From positions 1 to 38,802 of the forward strand of contig JAHFRC010000012.1 of the NCBI GenBank assembly GCA_023259015.1: DNA of 38,802 bases. The letters run 5' to 3'. Positions within the stretch are counted from its first letter, which is position 1; each line of letters starts with the position of its first letter. This stretch comes from Nitrosomonadales bacterium. Its GTDB lineage: Bacteria > Pseudomonadota > Gammaproteobacteria > Burkholderiales > Gallionellaceae. The notes beneath the pieces are model-generated. The model had not been told where the DNA came from. It saw only the letters and a list, made by a program, of their open reading frames with translations, and made no database searches. The position numbers were made by a program, and so were the translations under genes. Below are positions 1 through 6,895 of this stretch, in pieces.

Positions 1-697
1 GTTCGTGGTGGATGCGATGACTGGGCAGGATGCGGTGAACACCGCCAAGGTCTTCGGCGAGGCGCTGCCGTTGACCGGCATCATCCTCACCAAGCTGGAT
101 GGCGATGCGCGCGGCGGTGCGGCGCTGTCGGTGCGCCACATCACCGGCAAGCCAATCAAGTTCGTCGGTGTCAGCGAAAAGATGACAGGCCTGGAAGCCT
201 TCCATCCGGAGCGCATGGCCTCGCGCGTGCTGGGCATGGGCGACGTGCTGTCGCTGATCGAAGAAGCACAGCGCGGAGTGGATGTAGCCGAAGCCGAAAA
301 ACTGGCGAAAAAAGTCCAAAGCGGCAAGGGCTTCGACCTCAACGATTTCAAGGCGCAGATCGTGCAGATGCGCAAGATGGGCGGTGTGTCAGCGCTGATG
401 GACAAGCTGCCCGCACAGCTTTCCCAGGCCGCCGCAAGCAGCAAGGTGGATGACAAGGCCATCAGCCGCACCGAGGGCATCATCAATTCGATGACGCCGC
501 TCGAGCGCAGCAAACCTGAACTTATCAAGGCCTCGCGCAAGCGCCGCATTGCGGCAGGTGCAGGCGTGCAAGTGATGCATGTCAACCAGTTGCTGAACCA
601 GTTCGAGCAAACCCAGAAAATGATGAAGATGTTCGGCAAGGGCGGCATGGGCAAGCTGATGCGCAGCATGGCCGGAAAATTTCCTGGGCTGCGTTAG
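1..697 (+). CDS. ffh: Signal recognition particle protein Ffh (3' part)
   Basis: C-terminal half of the SRP GTPase, which binds 4.5S RNA and signal sequences and delivers nascent membrane proteins to FtsY. The frame is open at the left edge, so the gene starts outside the window. Visible are the end of the G domain (ILTKLDGDARGGAALS with the TKLD guanine-specificity motif, then GVSEKMTGLEAF) and the methionine-rich M domain from about codon 100 of this fragment, with the RNA-binding segment SRKRRIAAGAGVQV and a Met-rich finger (QKMMKMFGKGGMGKLMRSM). It ends with the usual short GLR tail. Nothing is odd in the visible part; identification is near certain. Confidence 0.97.
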   Translation, partial: FVVDAMTGQDAVNTAKVFGEALPLTGIILTKLDGDARGGAALSVRHITGKPIKFVGVSEKMTGLEAFHPERMASRVLGMGDVLSLIEEAQRGVDVAEAEKLAKKVQSGKGFDLNDFKAQIVQMRKMGGVSALMDKLPAQLSQAAASSKVDDKAISRTEGIINSMTPLERSKPELIKASRKRRIAAGAGVQVMHVNQLLNQFEQTQKMMKMFGKGGMGKLMRSMAGKFPGLR

Positions 698-724
698 CTC
701 CCGTTCCACCAATTGCAATTTATC

Positions 725-1450
725 ATGACCGCCAAAGCCATCATATTCGACGTGGATGGCACCCTGGCGGACACTGAAGATGCGCACCGCATTGCTTTCA
801 ACAAGGCATTTGCAGAAAACCATTTCGACTGGAACTGGGACGTGGCCCTGTATGAAAAATTACTCAAGGTAACGGGCGGCAAGGAACGCATCAAGTACTT
901 TATCGAGACCTGCCTGCCAGGCTTCAGTAAGCCGGCAGATTACGAAGGTTTCATCAAGAATCTGCATCTGGTGAAGACCGGCCATTACACTGCCATGTTG
1001 CGCGAAGGCCTCATTCCGATGCGCCCCGGCATCAAGCAGCTGATTGAGGATGCAAGGCAGGCAGGAATTGCCTTGGCTATCGCCACCACCACCTCAGCGG
1101 AAAATGTCGCCACACTCTTGCGGCAGGGGCTGGGAGCGGACAGCGAGAGCTGGTTTGCCGCGACAGGCTGCGGCGACGTCATTCCGCACAAGAAGCCTGC
1201 GCCGGATATCTACCGATGGGTATTGGAACGGCTTCACCTCGATGCAGCCGACCGCATCGCGCTGGAAGACTCAGAGAATGGCCTGCGCTCCAGTATGGCT
1301 GCCGGAATCAAGACATTCGTTGTCACCAACAGCTACACGCGAAACCATGATTTCACCGGTGCGGCAGCGGTGTTTGACGACTTGAGCGATATCGAATATT
1401 TTTATCGGGCCGCCGAATTGCCCCTTCCCAAACGGCAGGTTTCTGTTTAG
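725..1450 (+). CDS. cbbY: HAD-IA phosphatase, CbbY-like
   Basis: 241-residue HAD superfamily hydrolase. Motif I is FDVDGTLADTE (nucleophile D9, acid/base D11), a helical cap follows, motif II lies in IATTTS, motif III is the Lys of HKKPAPDIY and motif IV is ALEDSENGL. The order and the DGTLADTE/AFN start match CbbY, which removes the inhibitory sugar xylulose-1,5-bisphosphate in organisms with Rubisco; beta-phosphoglucomutase-like or phosphoglycolate-type specificity cannot be excluded from sequence. I chose the ATG at 725 because the in-frame codon upstream at 713 is a TTG lacking a ribosome binding site. It follows ffh by 27 bases and precedes the tRNA gene. No Rubisco gene is in the window, so the exact substrate is inference. 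Confidence 0.75.
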   Translation: MTAKAIIFDVDGTLADTEDAHRIAFNKAFAENHFDWNWDVALYEKLLKVTGGKERIKYFIETCLPGFSKPADYEGFIKNLHLVKTGHYTAMLREGLIPMRPGIKQLIEDARQAGIALAIATTTSAENVATLLRQGLGADSESWFAATGCGDVIPHKKPAPDIYRWVLERLHLDAADRIALEDSENGLRSSMAAGIKTFVVTNSYTRNHDFTGAAAVFDDLSDIEYFYRAAELPLPKRQVSV

Positions 1451-1464
1451 CATTTGATTAGTGT

Positions 1465-1540
1465 GGGGGTGTAGCTCAGTTGGGAGAGCGTCTGGTTCGC
1501 AATCAGAAGGTCGTCAGTTCGATCCTGATCACCTCCACCA
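1465..1540 (+). tRNA. tRNA-Ala (anticodon CGC)
   Basis: 76-nt cloverleaf with encoded CCA. Acceptor arm 1465-1471 pairs with 1530-1536 and contains the G3-U70 wobble that specifies alanine. The D-stem is GCTC/GAGC, the anticodon stem 1491-1495 with 1503-1507, the anticodon CGC at 1498-1500 (reads GCG), and the T arm 1513-1529 with loop TTCGATC. No repeat of its 3' end, as an integrated element would leave, was seen in the window. Confidence 0.95.
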
Positions 1541-1652
1541 GGCAAATTACTTCCTGCTCCCGGACAATCCTTAACGTTGAGTCTGTTTGTCAGGGGCGCC
1601 ACGCTGTGGAAACGACCACGAATGGTCGATAGGTATCTTGGCTGTAGCTGGT

Positions 1653-1681
1653 TTGTCGGCCCGGTTGGATGTTGGCATATT
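1653..1681 (+). promoter_or_regulatory. Candidate sigma-70 promoter for the riboswitch transcript
   Basis: TTGTCG (1653-1658), a 17-bp spacer and CATATT (1676-1681) form a plausible but weak sigma-70 promoter about 90 bases before the riboswitch aptamer. The assignment rests only on hexamer spacing and location. No other better pair was seen between the tRNA and the aptamer. Confidence 0.25.
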
Positions 1682-1768
1682 TTCTGATGAGAAGTTTTAC
1701 ATTTGCCCGGAAGTTAAACCATTCGTTGGAAAAGCAATTGACTCCACCGGAGCTGCTTGGTTAAATTG

Positions 1769-1850
1769 CAGCTACTTGGCAAACTTGCCGAAAGGCAAGG
1801 GCGCAAAGTCACCGGCCTAAGGGGAGCTATGGTAGCGGGACTGCTACATG
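1769..1850 (+). ncRNA. Cyclic di-GMP-I (GEMM) riboswitch aptamer
   Basis: Matches the class I c-di-GMP aptamer across its conserved core. GGCAAA (1778-1783) is followed by a 6-bp hairpin (1784-1799) capped by a GAAA tetraloop, then GCGCAAAG (1801-1808), CCGGCCTAA and GGTAGCGGG (1831-1839). The GAAA loop has its partner: CCTAAG at 1816-1821 and TATGG at 1828-1832 make up the canonical 11-nt tetraloop receptor. The aptamer ends about 80 bases before the first downstream start codons. There is no obvious intrinsic terminator in that gap, so translational control is more likely than termination; the direction (on or off) cannot be read. An upstream hairpin (1751-1773) uses AGCTGC and GCAGCT, overlapping the aptamer's 5' edge. 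Confidence 0.92.
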
Positions 1851-1932
1851 GGTATTCATTCATGTGTCCGCCTCATTTGAGTTTTCCATGGTTTTAATCG
1901 AAGGTAATGGGTAAATTTGTGAGGTCATCCAA

Positions 1933-1980
1933 ATGAATCATGTTGTTGAGATAGCACCTGATGCCGTGCCTTACGCTTGA
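1933..1980 (+). CDS. Possible 15-codon leader peptide overlapping the ABC-F start
   Basis: ATG at 1933 opens a short frame (MNHVVEIAPDAVPYA, stop TGA 1978-1980) preceded by a good Shine-Dalgarno GAGG (1921-1924, spacing 8). It overlaps the ABC-F-PilZ start (1961) in another frame, and that start has no clear ribosome site of its own. Translational coupling is therefore plausible, with the riboswitch controlling leader initiation. Equally it could be a chance frame; nothing in the peptide is recognisable. Confidence 0.35.
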   Translation: MNHVVEIAPDAVPYA

Positions 1981-4048
1981 TAAAGCCTCGCTTGCGTTCG
2001 GCGATACGCCGCTGCTTGATCTGGCCGATTTTCAGCTCAACGAAGGCGAGCGTGTCGGCCTGATCGGGCGTAGCGGCGCTGGCAAATCCAGCATGTTGAA
2101 AGTGCTGGCCGGCCAGGCCGCGCTGGATGACGGCGCCGTTTGGCATGCCCCTGATGCGCATATCTGTTATGTAAGCCAAGAACCGGCGCTGGACGCGGAT
2201 GCGACCGTGTTCGACGAACTTGTGCGCGAGTTGGGCGGGCTTCGCCAACTGCTTACCGATTATCATAGCATGACACGCCAACTGGCCGAGTCAGGCGCAG
2301 ATTTCGATGCGTTGCTCGAAACGATGCAGCCGTTGCAGCTTCAACTGGATGCGGAGAAAGGATGGGCTGCGCAGGAACTTATTGAAACGGCCATCCAGCA
2401 GCTTGAGCTGAATGCAGAGAGCCGTATCGGCGACCTTCCTTGCGGGGTGCGCAAGCGTGTGGCGCTGGCGCAGGCGCTGGTGGCAGAACCGGATGTGCTG
2501 ATCCTGGACGAGCCGACAAATCACTTGAATTTCTCTTCCATAAAATGGCTGGAGGGTTTGCTCAGCAATTTTTGCGGCAGTGTGTTGCTGGTATCCCATG
2601 ACAGGTGTTTTCTCGACAACGTCGTTACCCGCATTGTCGAACTTGAATGCGGCAGCCTGGCCAGTTTTCCCGGCAATTTCTCGGCCTACCTGCGCGTCAA
2701 GGGGCAGATGCTGAAGGGTGTAGCAGCGCTTGATGCAAAACTCGACAAGATGCTGGGACAGGAAGAGGTGTGGATGCGCCAGCGTATCAGGGCACGGCAT
2801 GCCCGCAACGAAGGCCGTTCGCAGCGGCTGGAACAGTTGCTGCGGAAGCGCGCCGCGCGGCGTACGCCTGTGAACCATACTGGGAAAGATCAAAATGCGG
2901 GCAACCGTTCCAACATGTTGGTGGCAGAACTAACGGGCGTCAACAAAAAATTTGGCGCGCAAAAAATTATTGATAATTTTTCCTGCCGCATTCAGCGAGG
3001 CGACAAAATCGGTTTGCTCGGGCCGAATGGCGCAGGCAGGAATGTGTTGCTAAAGATCCTTCTCGGTGAGTTGGCGCCGGACAGCGGTGAAGTCAAGCTG
3101 TGTGCAAGACCCAGCGTAGTTTATTTAGACCAGTTGCGCGCGCAACTGGATGATGAGGCCACGCTGGCAGATACCATCTGCAAGGATGCGGTATACATCG
3201 ATATTGGCGGAATAAAGAAAGAGATTATCGGCTATCTTGGCGATTTCCTGTTTTCACCGGAGCGAACGCGCTCACAAGTAAAGAGCTTGTCCTGCGGCGA
3301 ACGCAACCGTTTGGCATTGGCGCGCATGTTCAGCCTTTCGGCCGACGTGTTGGTGTTGAATGAGCCGACCAACGATCTTGACATCGAAACCCTGGAATTG
3401 CTGGAAGAGTTGCTTGCCATGTATGACGGCACGTTGTTCATAGTCAGTCACGACAGCACCTTTCTCGACAATGTGTTGACCCAGGTGATCGCTTTCGAGG
3501 GCGACGGCAGGCTGATTGAAGTCGCAGGCGGTTATGCGGACTGGGTGCAAATGAGGCAGCAGCCAGCCACGGAGCAGGCTGCGGAAAAATCACCGCGTAG
3601 TGGTGCAACATCTCAAAAGGATAAAGCACAAGGCAAACCGGCGGCGCGGGCGACCGCGTTGAAAACAGCGGATGACAGGGAATATGTTAGGCATCCGGTT
3701 CATTGGCGAACCGCCATTGTACATAAGAACGTGGAGAAAAATGATATTTTCCATGGACGCACCAACGACTTATCCATTAATGGAGCGAGTGTCTTTCTCC
3801 ATCATAATATTTTCAGGCCAGATGTAGTGATGTTGCTGGCAGTTCCACCGCTTAATACAGGGCAAAAAGAGACTATCATCGAAATTCATTGCCACATGGT
3901 CTACACCGTGCTTGACTCAGGCCAGGGCCAGTTCCGCGTTGGGCTGCATTTCCTGAGTTTTAAAGGCGACGGCAAGAATATCCTGACGAAGATTTTGTCT
4001 AAAAGGGCTATTCCCATCAAGGAAGATTCTTTGAGTTCTGAGAAATGA
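1961..4048 (+). CDS. ABC-F ATPase (Uup-type) fused to a C-terminal PilZ domain
   Basis: 695 residues. Soluble tandem ABC protein with no membrane segments. NBD1 has Walker A GRSGAGKS (36-43), a diverged signature DLPCGVRKR and Walker B VLILDEPTNHL. The linker contains the Uup-like EEVWMRQRIRARHARNEGR, the ABC-F region that contacts tRNA/ribosome in known members. NBD2 has Walker A altered to GPNGAGRN (R360 for Lys, N361 for Ser/Thr), signature SLSCGERNR and Walker B VLVLNEPTND (N467 for Asp). Uup normally ends in a coiled coil; here a basic low-complexity linker (about 535-570) leads to a PilZ domain with both c-di-GMP motifs, R573-EYV-R577 and D603-LSING608. Start at 1961: an in-frame TAG lies at 1952 and the N-terminus aligns with Uup. 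It sits 3' of a c-di-GMP riboswitch. The role is unknown; c-di-GMP-controlled action on ribosomes, or on DNA as proposed for Uup, is inference. Confidence 0.9.
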   Translation: MPCLTLDKASLAFGDTPLLDLADFQLNEGERVGLIGRSGAGKSSMLKVLAGQAALDDGAVWHAPDAHICYVSQEPALDADATVFDELVRELGGLRQLLTDYHSMTRQLAESGADFDALLETMQPLQLQLDAEKGWAAQELIETAIQQLELNAESRIGDLPCGVRKRVALAQALVAEPDVLILDEPTNHLNFSSIKWLEGLLSNFCGSVLLVSHDRCFLDNVVTRIVELECGSLASFPGNFSAYLRVKGQMLKGVAALDAKLDKMLGQEEVWMRQRIRARHARNEGRSQRLEQLLRKRAARRTPVNHTGKDQNAGNRSNMLVAELTGVNKKFGAQKIIDNFSCRIQRGDKIGLLGPNGAGRNVLLKILLGELAPDSGEVKLCARPSVVYLDQLRAQLDDEATLADTICKDAVYIDIGGIKKEIIGYLGDFLFSPERTRSQVKSLSCGERNRLALARMFSLSADVLVLNEPTNDLDIETLELLEELLAMYDGTLFIVSHDSTFLDNVLTQVIAFEGDGRLIEVAGGYADWVQMRQQPATEQAAEKSPRSGATSQKDKAQGKPAARATALKTADDREYVRHPVHWRTAIVHKNVEKNDIFHGRTNDLSINGASVFLHHNIFRPDVVMLLAVPPLNTGQKETIIEIHCHMVYTVLDSGQGQFRVGLHFLSFKGDGKNILTKILSKRAIPIKEDSLSSEK

Positions 4049-4121
4049 GCAGATCAATGTCTTAGCTGTTGAGATGCTGGCTCTTGTTGTTGTTCAGAAG
4101 ATTGCGGTCCGCTTCACGGAG

Positions 4122-4168
4122 AAAAACAAAATGAAAAATTGCCATTCGTGATGGCGTGTTTTGTTTTT
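4122..4168 (+). terminator. Hairpin with A-tract/T-tract, probable terminator
   Basis: AAAAACAAAA (4122-4131) is mirrored by TTTTGTTTTT (4159-4168) around an inner stem GCCAT/ATGGC. The arrangement suits a bidirectional intrinsic terminator 75 bases after the ABC-F-PilZ stop. It suggests that the secretion genes downstream have their own promoter. The GC part of the stem is short, so strength is uncertain. Confidence 0.5.
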
Positions 4169-4267
4169 GGAAAGCCTGTAAAGCCATTAACAAATCCCTC
4201 TTCCACTCTTGATTGATTTCCCGTTTAGCCTGTCTATTTGCTTTGGGGCGTACTGTAGGCTGTAATA

Positions 4268-4291
4268 GCTTGAGTAATTGCTTGAGTAATT
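4268..4291. repeat. 12-bp perfect tandem duplication
   Basis: GCTTGAGTAATT occurs twice head to tail, followed by a partial third unit (TGCGAGTAG). It lies in the AT-rich gap between the ABC-F-PilZ gene and the secretion genes. It could be a regulator site or simple slippage; no factor is recognisable. Confidence 0.6.
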
Positions 4292-4379
4292 TGCGAGTAG
4301 CTGTTTTTTGAGGTAAGCTGAAACGTGGGGGCCAATATACAAATAATTATTATAGGCAATTCTGGAACGGAGGCTTCAA

Positions 4380-4442
4380 ATGAGGCAGGAATTCCAACCA
4401 CAATCTACAGACTGCAGAAAAAATATTTTTAACCGGCAGTAA
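4380..4442 (+). CDS. Possible 20-residue small ORF
   Basis: ATG at 4380 follows a near-ideal ribosome site GGAGG (4369-4373, spacing 6) and runs 20 codons to TAA. The peptide starts MRQEFQPQ, is hydrophilic, has one Cys and matches nothing I recognise. It lies just upstream of the IS3-like remnant, so it may be debris rather than a gene. Strong ribosome site, weak coding evidence. Confidence 0.25.
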   Translation: MRQEFQPQSTDCRKNIFNRQ

Positions 4443-4493
4443 AGCAAGTAAAAAACTGGTTGCACTGCAACAACACCCGCTGACTGAAGTGAA

Positions 4494-4600
4494 CTGGAAC
4501 TGGCAAAGATCAAATGGAAACTTGCAGAAGTCAAAATGGAGCACGGCCTGTTGGAAAATGCGGTACTGTACTTTGCGGGAACGACAAGACAGGGACTTCT
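4494..4600 (+). pseudogene. Degraded IS3-family OrfA fragment
   Basis: The frame from 4494 reads ELAKIKWKLAEVKMEHGLL and then LENAVLYFAG, which resembles the C-terminal leucine-zipper/ILKKAxAYFA segment of IS3-family OrfA transposase subunits. The frame is closed upstream by a stop at 4485 and no helix-turn-helix part, OrfB or terminal repeats were found, so at most a short relic remains. The rest of the 667-base gap (4049-4715) holds the terminator, the tandem repeat and a small ORF, and presumably the secretion operon promoter. Confidence 0.45.
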
Positions 4601-4715
4601 AAAAAATCTCATTTCATCCCAATTGACTGCCCCGCACGAGTCGGTTTTACCACTGATGGATCGGCGCCCCTTTGCGGGGGAGTCGGCCGAACCATGAATT
4701 TCTAGAGACTTCCAG

Positions 4716-6893
4716 ATGACTACCGTCAATGGCAGCAAAGCGGGAGTAACCGCATCCCCGTTGGGTGGGGAATCATGGAGACGGCACGACCCGTTGTTGT
4801 CATCGCTTATTGAAATTGCCCGTTTCCACGGGCGGGGCATGACCCCGGAAGGATTTCTTGCCGGCCTGCCTCTTCATGAGGGACGCCTTACACCAGCCTT
4901 GCTGCGGCGAGCTGCAGCGCGTGCAGGCTTGGCTTCCCGCATTTCGCGCAGACCCCTGGATGCAATTCGCGAAGAGCTTCTCCCTGCAATCCTGCTGCTG
5001 AAGGACAATGATTCATGCATCCTGCTCGGTGTGAACGAGGATCACAGCAATGCCCGCGTTGTCTTTTCCGAGGCAGGGCAGGGGATGACCGAGATTGAGT
5101 TGGATCGGCTTTTATCCCTTTACACCGGCTACTGTATTTTTGTGCGCCCGCGCTTCCGCTTTGATACGCGAGCCCCGGAAATCCGCTCGACTGTCGATCG
5201 CCACTGGTTCTGGGGTGCGCTGTGGAGCAACGTGCAGCTCTACAGGGATGTGCTGGTAGCAGCTTTTCTCATTAACATAATAGCCATCGTCGTTCCATTT
5301 TTCACTCTCAATGTCTATGACAGGGTTGTTCCGAACAATGCATTTGAAACCTTGTGGACGCTGGCGCTCGGCGTCGTCATGGTCATCGGTGTCGATTTCG
5401 GGTTGCGCATGATACGCGGATATGTGCTCGATGTGGCCGGCAAGCGGGTGGATATTGACCTTTCCGCGCTGATCATGGAGCGTGTTCTCGGTATGCAGAT
5501 GGTTAACCGCCCGGCTTCAGTTGGTTCATTCGCCGCTAATCTTCGGGCCTTTGAGTCAGTTCGCGATTTCATCACGTCCACCACCGTCACCGCTTTCATC
5601 GACTTGCCCTTTGCCATCATTTTCCTCGCCCTTATTGTCTGGCTGGGCTGGATGCTGGCCATACCGCTGATCGTCGCCATGGTTGGGCTGGTTCTTTATG
5701 CCCTCATGCTTCAGCCGAAAATGCAGAAACTGACCGAAACCACCTATCGTGCAACAGCCACGCGCAATTCCACGCTGATCGAGAGCCTGGTGGGTATTGA
5801 AACCATAAAGACGCAGTGTGCGGAAGGAGTCATGCAGCGCAAGTGGGAGCATTCGGTGGCCTTCCTGGCCAAAGTCGGGGCTGACTTGCGCTACATGTCG
5901 TCTTCGGTGGTTAATGGAAGCGGAACGGTTCAACAGCTGGTAACCGTTGCCCTTGTCATCGTTGGCGTCTATCTCATATCGGATCACAAATTGTCCATGG
6001 GCGGGCTGATCGCTTGCGTGATGCTTTCGTCGCGCGCCCTGGCGCCTTTCGCACAAATTGCCTCGCTGCTTACCCAGTATCAGAATGCTGCCATGGCCCT
6101 GTCGTCACTTGACAAGGTGGTTGCCCAGCCAGTCGAGCGGCCAGAGAATGCGGCCTTTGTGCGCCGCGACCGCATCAGGGGTGAAATCGAATTCAGCCAC
6201 GTCAAGTTTTCCTATCCTGGCGGATCATCCGAGGTTCTCAGCGATCTCAGTTTCCATATCAAGGAAGGAGAACACGTTGCGATCATCGGCAGGGTGGGCT
6301 CCGGAAAATCCACTATCAACCGCCTCATTCTTGGCCTCTATCAGCCGATCGAGGGCAGCATCAAGGTCGATGGAGTAGATATTCGCCAGATGGATCCGGC
6401 CGAGGTGCGCAAGGCGGTTGGTTACGTGCCTCAGGATGTCACGCTGTTCTATGGCTCGTTGCGTGAAAATATCACCATCGGCATTCCCCATGTGGAAGAT
6501 CACGCCATTCTGCAGGCTGCCGAGCTTGCCGGGCTGCAGGAACTGGTAGGCAACCATCCGGATGGTTTTGACATGCCTATCGGCGAGCGAGGAGAATCGC
6601 TGTCGGGTGGGCAGCGCCAGTCGGTTGGCATTGCCCGCGCTTTTGTGCATGAGCCCAGCATCCTGCTTCTGGACGAGCCCAGCAGCGCCATGGACAGCTC
6701 TACGGAAGAAGTGCTCAAGGCTCGCCTGGCGGCATACGCCCAGGGCCGTACGATGGTTTTGGTCACGCACCGGAATTCACTGCTTGACTTGGTGGATCGA
6801 CTGATAGTCATCGACCGGGGCAAGGTGGTTGCGGACGGACCCAAGGCACAGATTACCGACGCGCTTCGCACCGGCAAGGTAGGGCGGGGTTGA
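4716..6893 (+). CDS. Type I secretion permease/ATPase, LapB-like
   Basis: 725 residues, inner-membrane ABC exporter of type I secretion systems. An N-terminal C39-peptidase-like domain (about 20-140: DPLLSSLIEIARFHG, TPALLRRAAARAGL, AILLLKDNDSCILLG) lacks the catalytic Cys, as in the HlyB/LapB group, where it only docks substrate. A six-helix transmembrane domain follows (about 165-440, starting with VAAFLINIIAIVVPFFTLNVYDRVVPN), then an ATPase domain with Walker A GRVGSGKST (near 525), signature LSGGQRQ (near 628), Walker B ILLLDEPSSAMD and H-loop VTHR. It closely follows the Pseudomonas LapB pattern, an exporter for giant RTX adhesins. The membrane fusion protein gene begins two bases after its stop. 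No strong ribosome site precedes the ATG. The substrate and the outer-membrane pore are not in the window. Confidence 0.92.
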   Translation: MTTVNGSKAGVTASPLGGESWRRHDPLLSSLIEIARFHGRGMTPEGFLAGLPLHEGRLTPALLRRAAARAGLASRISRRPLDAIREELLPAILLLKDNDSCILLGVNEDHSNARVVFSEAGQGMTEIELDRLLSLYTGYCIFVRPRFRFDTRAPEIRSTVDRHWFWGALWSNVQLYRDVLVAAFLINIIAIVVPFFTLNVYDRVVPNNAFETLWTLALGVVMVIGVDFGLRMIRGYVLDVAGKRVDIDLSALIMERVLGMQMVNRPASVGSFAANLRAFESVRDFITSTTVTAFIDLPFAIIFLALIVWLGWMLAIPLIVAMVGLVLYALMLQPKMQKLTETTYRATATRNSTLIESLVGIETIKTQCAEGVMQRKWEHSVAFLAKVGADLRYMSSSVVNGSGTVQQLVTVALVIVGVYLISDHKLSMGGLIACVMLSSRALAPFAQIASLLTQYQNAAMALSSLDKVVAQPVERPENAAFVRRDRIRGEIEFSHVKFSYPGGSSEVLSDLSFHIKEGEHVAIIGRVGSGKSTINRLILGLYQPIEGSIKVDGVDIRQMDPAEVRKAVGYVPQDVTLFYGSLRENITIGIPHVEDHAILQAAELAGLQELVGNHPDGFDMPIGERGESLSGGQRQSVGIARAFVHEPSILLLDEPSSAMDSSTEEVLKARLAAYAQGRTMVLVTHRNSLLDLVDRLIVIDRGKVVADGPKAQITDALRTGKVGRG

Positions 6894-6895
6894 TC

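Noticed and set aside
1587-1820. 77-codon frame starting at a TTG upstream of and into the riboswitch
   Set aside because: No ribosome site, no domain, and its last third is the conserved aptamer itself, so it is most likely a chance frame in the 5' leader.
4514-4705. 63-codon frame before the exporter
   Set aside because: Overlaps the IS3-like relic in another frame and has no ribosome site or domain.
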